In this document: one piece after another, positions 6,117 through 6,938 of the stretch
Position numbering within the stretch: the first letter of the stretch is position 1
Layout: the number at the start of each line of letters is the position of its first letter
NCBI GenBank assembly: GCA_003193815.1
Contig: PSPB01000028.1
Span: 1-6,938 of the forward strand
Origin: Methanobacteriota archaeon
GTDB taxonomy: Archaea > Thermoplasmatota > Poseidoniia > MGIII > CG-Epi1
Direction of reading: 5' to 3'
DNA: 6,938 nucleotides
Notes under the pieces: model-generated
What the model was told of the DNA's origin: nothing
What the model saw: only the letters and a program-made list of their open reading frames with translations
Database searches by the model: none
Position numbers and translations under genes: made by a program

Positions 6117-6938
6117 GCTTGGCGGCCGAGCCAGCCCCGACGCCAGAAGTAGTAGAGCATCCCGCCCGCAAAAGCGCCCATCAGTCCTAGGATGAGCCAG
6201 AAGCCGTTGCCCTGCGCCAGTGGCAGCTGGTCGGTGTTCATCCCGAAGATGCCGGCAATCAGCGTCAGCGGCAGCATGATGGTGGCGATGATTGTCAGCG
6301 TCGTCATCACCTCGGTCAGCTGCGCGTTCGACTCGCCGAGCCGCATCGAGACCTGCGACAGGTAGGCGTCGCGGGTCGACGAAACCCCGGCGGAGTAGTT
6401 CTCGACGCGGTTCACCAGTCCGTGAATCACGTCGGCCAGGTCGCGGAAGTATAGATAATTGGGCTCGGAAATGAACTCCTCGTCGGGCCGCAGCAGCCGC
6501 GCCACAGTCTCCTGCAGCGGCGTCACCGATTTCGACATTTCGCGCAGGTCCTGCTTCATCTCATGCAGCGCCTCGAGCAGCCCGGGATACTCGGTCGCCG
6601 GGTCGAAGACGCGGTCCTCCAGATCGTCGAGCCGCTGGCTATAGCCTTCGAGCACGTGCAGCCAGTCATCGGCCACAGCGTCGAGCAGCTCGTAGAGCAG
6701 GAACTCGGGGCCGCGCTGTAGCCGCCGCATGCGCCGGTGCGAACGGTAGCGCTCGCGGAAGCGGTTCATCGCGGGGAGCGCCGTATGACGCACAGTCACC
6801 AGCAGGCTACCAGTCAGGAACGCCAGCAGGTATTCCGTATCGAGCTCTGAGTCAGCGTCGCGGGCGCGCAGCACGACGAAGCGGTGGTCCTCGTAATGCT
6901 CGGCGCGGTCGACCGGGTCGGCGAAGCAGTCCTCGACC
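6113..6938 (-). CDS. corA: CorA-family divalent cation transporter (5' end off window)
   Basis: CorA proteins are homopentameric inner-membrane channels for Mg2+, Co2+ or, in the ZntB branch, Zn2+. The frame is open to the right edge. Its first visible residues, VEDCFADP followed by YEDHRFVVL, match the family's VEDC...YEDYLFLVL region, so the true start is outside; a GTG at 6874 is internal. 274 residues are visible, with roughly 40-60 N-terminal residues missing by comparison with family length. After the long cytoplasmic helices come two membrane segments: TM1 through LPLTLIAGIF and the signature GMN at 6236-6244, then TM2 at about FWLILGLMGAFAGGMLYYF, and a basic RRGWLGRQA tail. The loop after GMN reads TDQLPLAQGNG and not the classic MPEL, resembling ZntB-like members, so the ion is uncertain. 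The stop overlaps the hef start by 4 bases. The family call is firm; the substrate is open. Confidence 0.94.
   Translation of the reverse strand, partial: VEDCFADPVDRAEHYEDHRFVVLRARDADSELDTEYLLAFLTGSLLVTVRHTALPAMNRFRERYRSHRRMRRLQRGPEFLLYELLDAVADDWLHVLEGYSQRLDDLEDRVFDPATEYPGLLEALHEMKQDLREMSKSVTPLQETVARLLRPDEEFISEPNYLYFRDLADVIHGLVNRVENYSAGVSSTRDAYLSQVSMRLGESNAQLTEVMTTLTIIATIMLPLTLIAGIFGMNTDQLPLAQGNGFWLILGLMGAFAGGMLYYFWRRGWLGRQA

Noticed and set aside
6872..6874. GTG at 6874 as the corA start
   Set aside because: The frame stays open to the right edge, and the upstream residues (VEDC and YEDHRFVVL) match conserved CorA sequence, so the gene is truncated by the window and does not start here.

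Overview
The window is GC-rich and densely coded. Six genes lie head to tail, all read on the minus strand. The gene set points to an archaeon, most likely a euryarchaeal lineage such as Thermoplasmatota or the marine Group II/III relatives. The evidence is a full-length Hef helicase-nuclease, an archaeal KptA with an N-terminal zinc-binding extension, and an HVO_0476-type zinc-ribbon protein. Shine-Dalgarno signals are mostly weak or absent. The lineage is inferred from gene content, not proven.

In the direction of transcription (high to low coordinates) the order is as follows. First is a CorA-family divalent-cation transporter, cut by the right edge (6113 to beyond 6938). Next is Hef, an XPF/FANCM-type helicase-nuclease for stalled forks (3831-6116), overlapping corA by 4 bases. 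Then comes KptA, the NAD-dependent RNA 2'-phosphotransferase (3105-3773), and PurH, the bifunctional enzyme for the last two steps of IMP synthesis (1533-3071). A zinc-ribbon protein of the HVO_0476 type with a long arginine-rich tail (769-1533) shares one base with purH. Last is an unrecognised multi-pass membrane protein with a very acidic N-terminal region, cut by the left edge (before 1 to 742).

The spacing suggests small transcription units: corA-hef coupled, kptA alone, purH-zinc ribbon coupled, and the membrane protein alone. The three real intergenic gaps each hold a TTAA-containing box 25 to 35 bases upstream of the start codon. By my reading there are only four TTAA tetramers in the whole window, so these are plausible TATA elements of short-leader or leaderless archaeal promoters. 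Two of the three also contain a TAA stop codon, which weakens the case.

The genes cover ion transport, DNA repair, RNA repair/tRNA splicing and purine synthesis. They look like a housekeeping neighbourhood, not one pathway. I saw no mobile element, CRISPR array, RNA gene or defence island. The parts least explained are the acidic membrane protein, the basic tail of the zinc-ribbon protein, and a few substitutions in conserved motifs of PurH, KptA and CorA.
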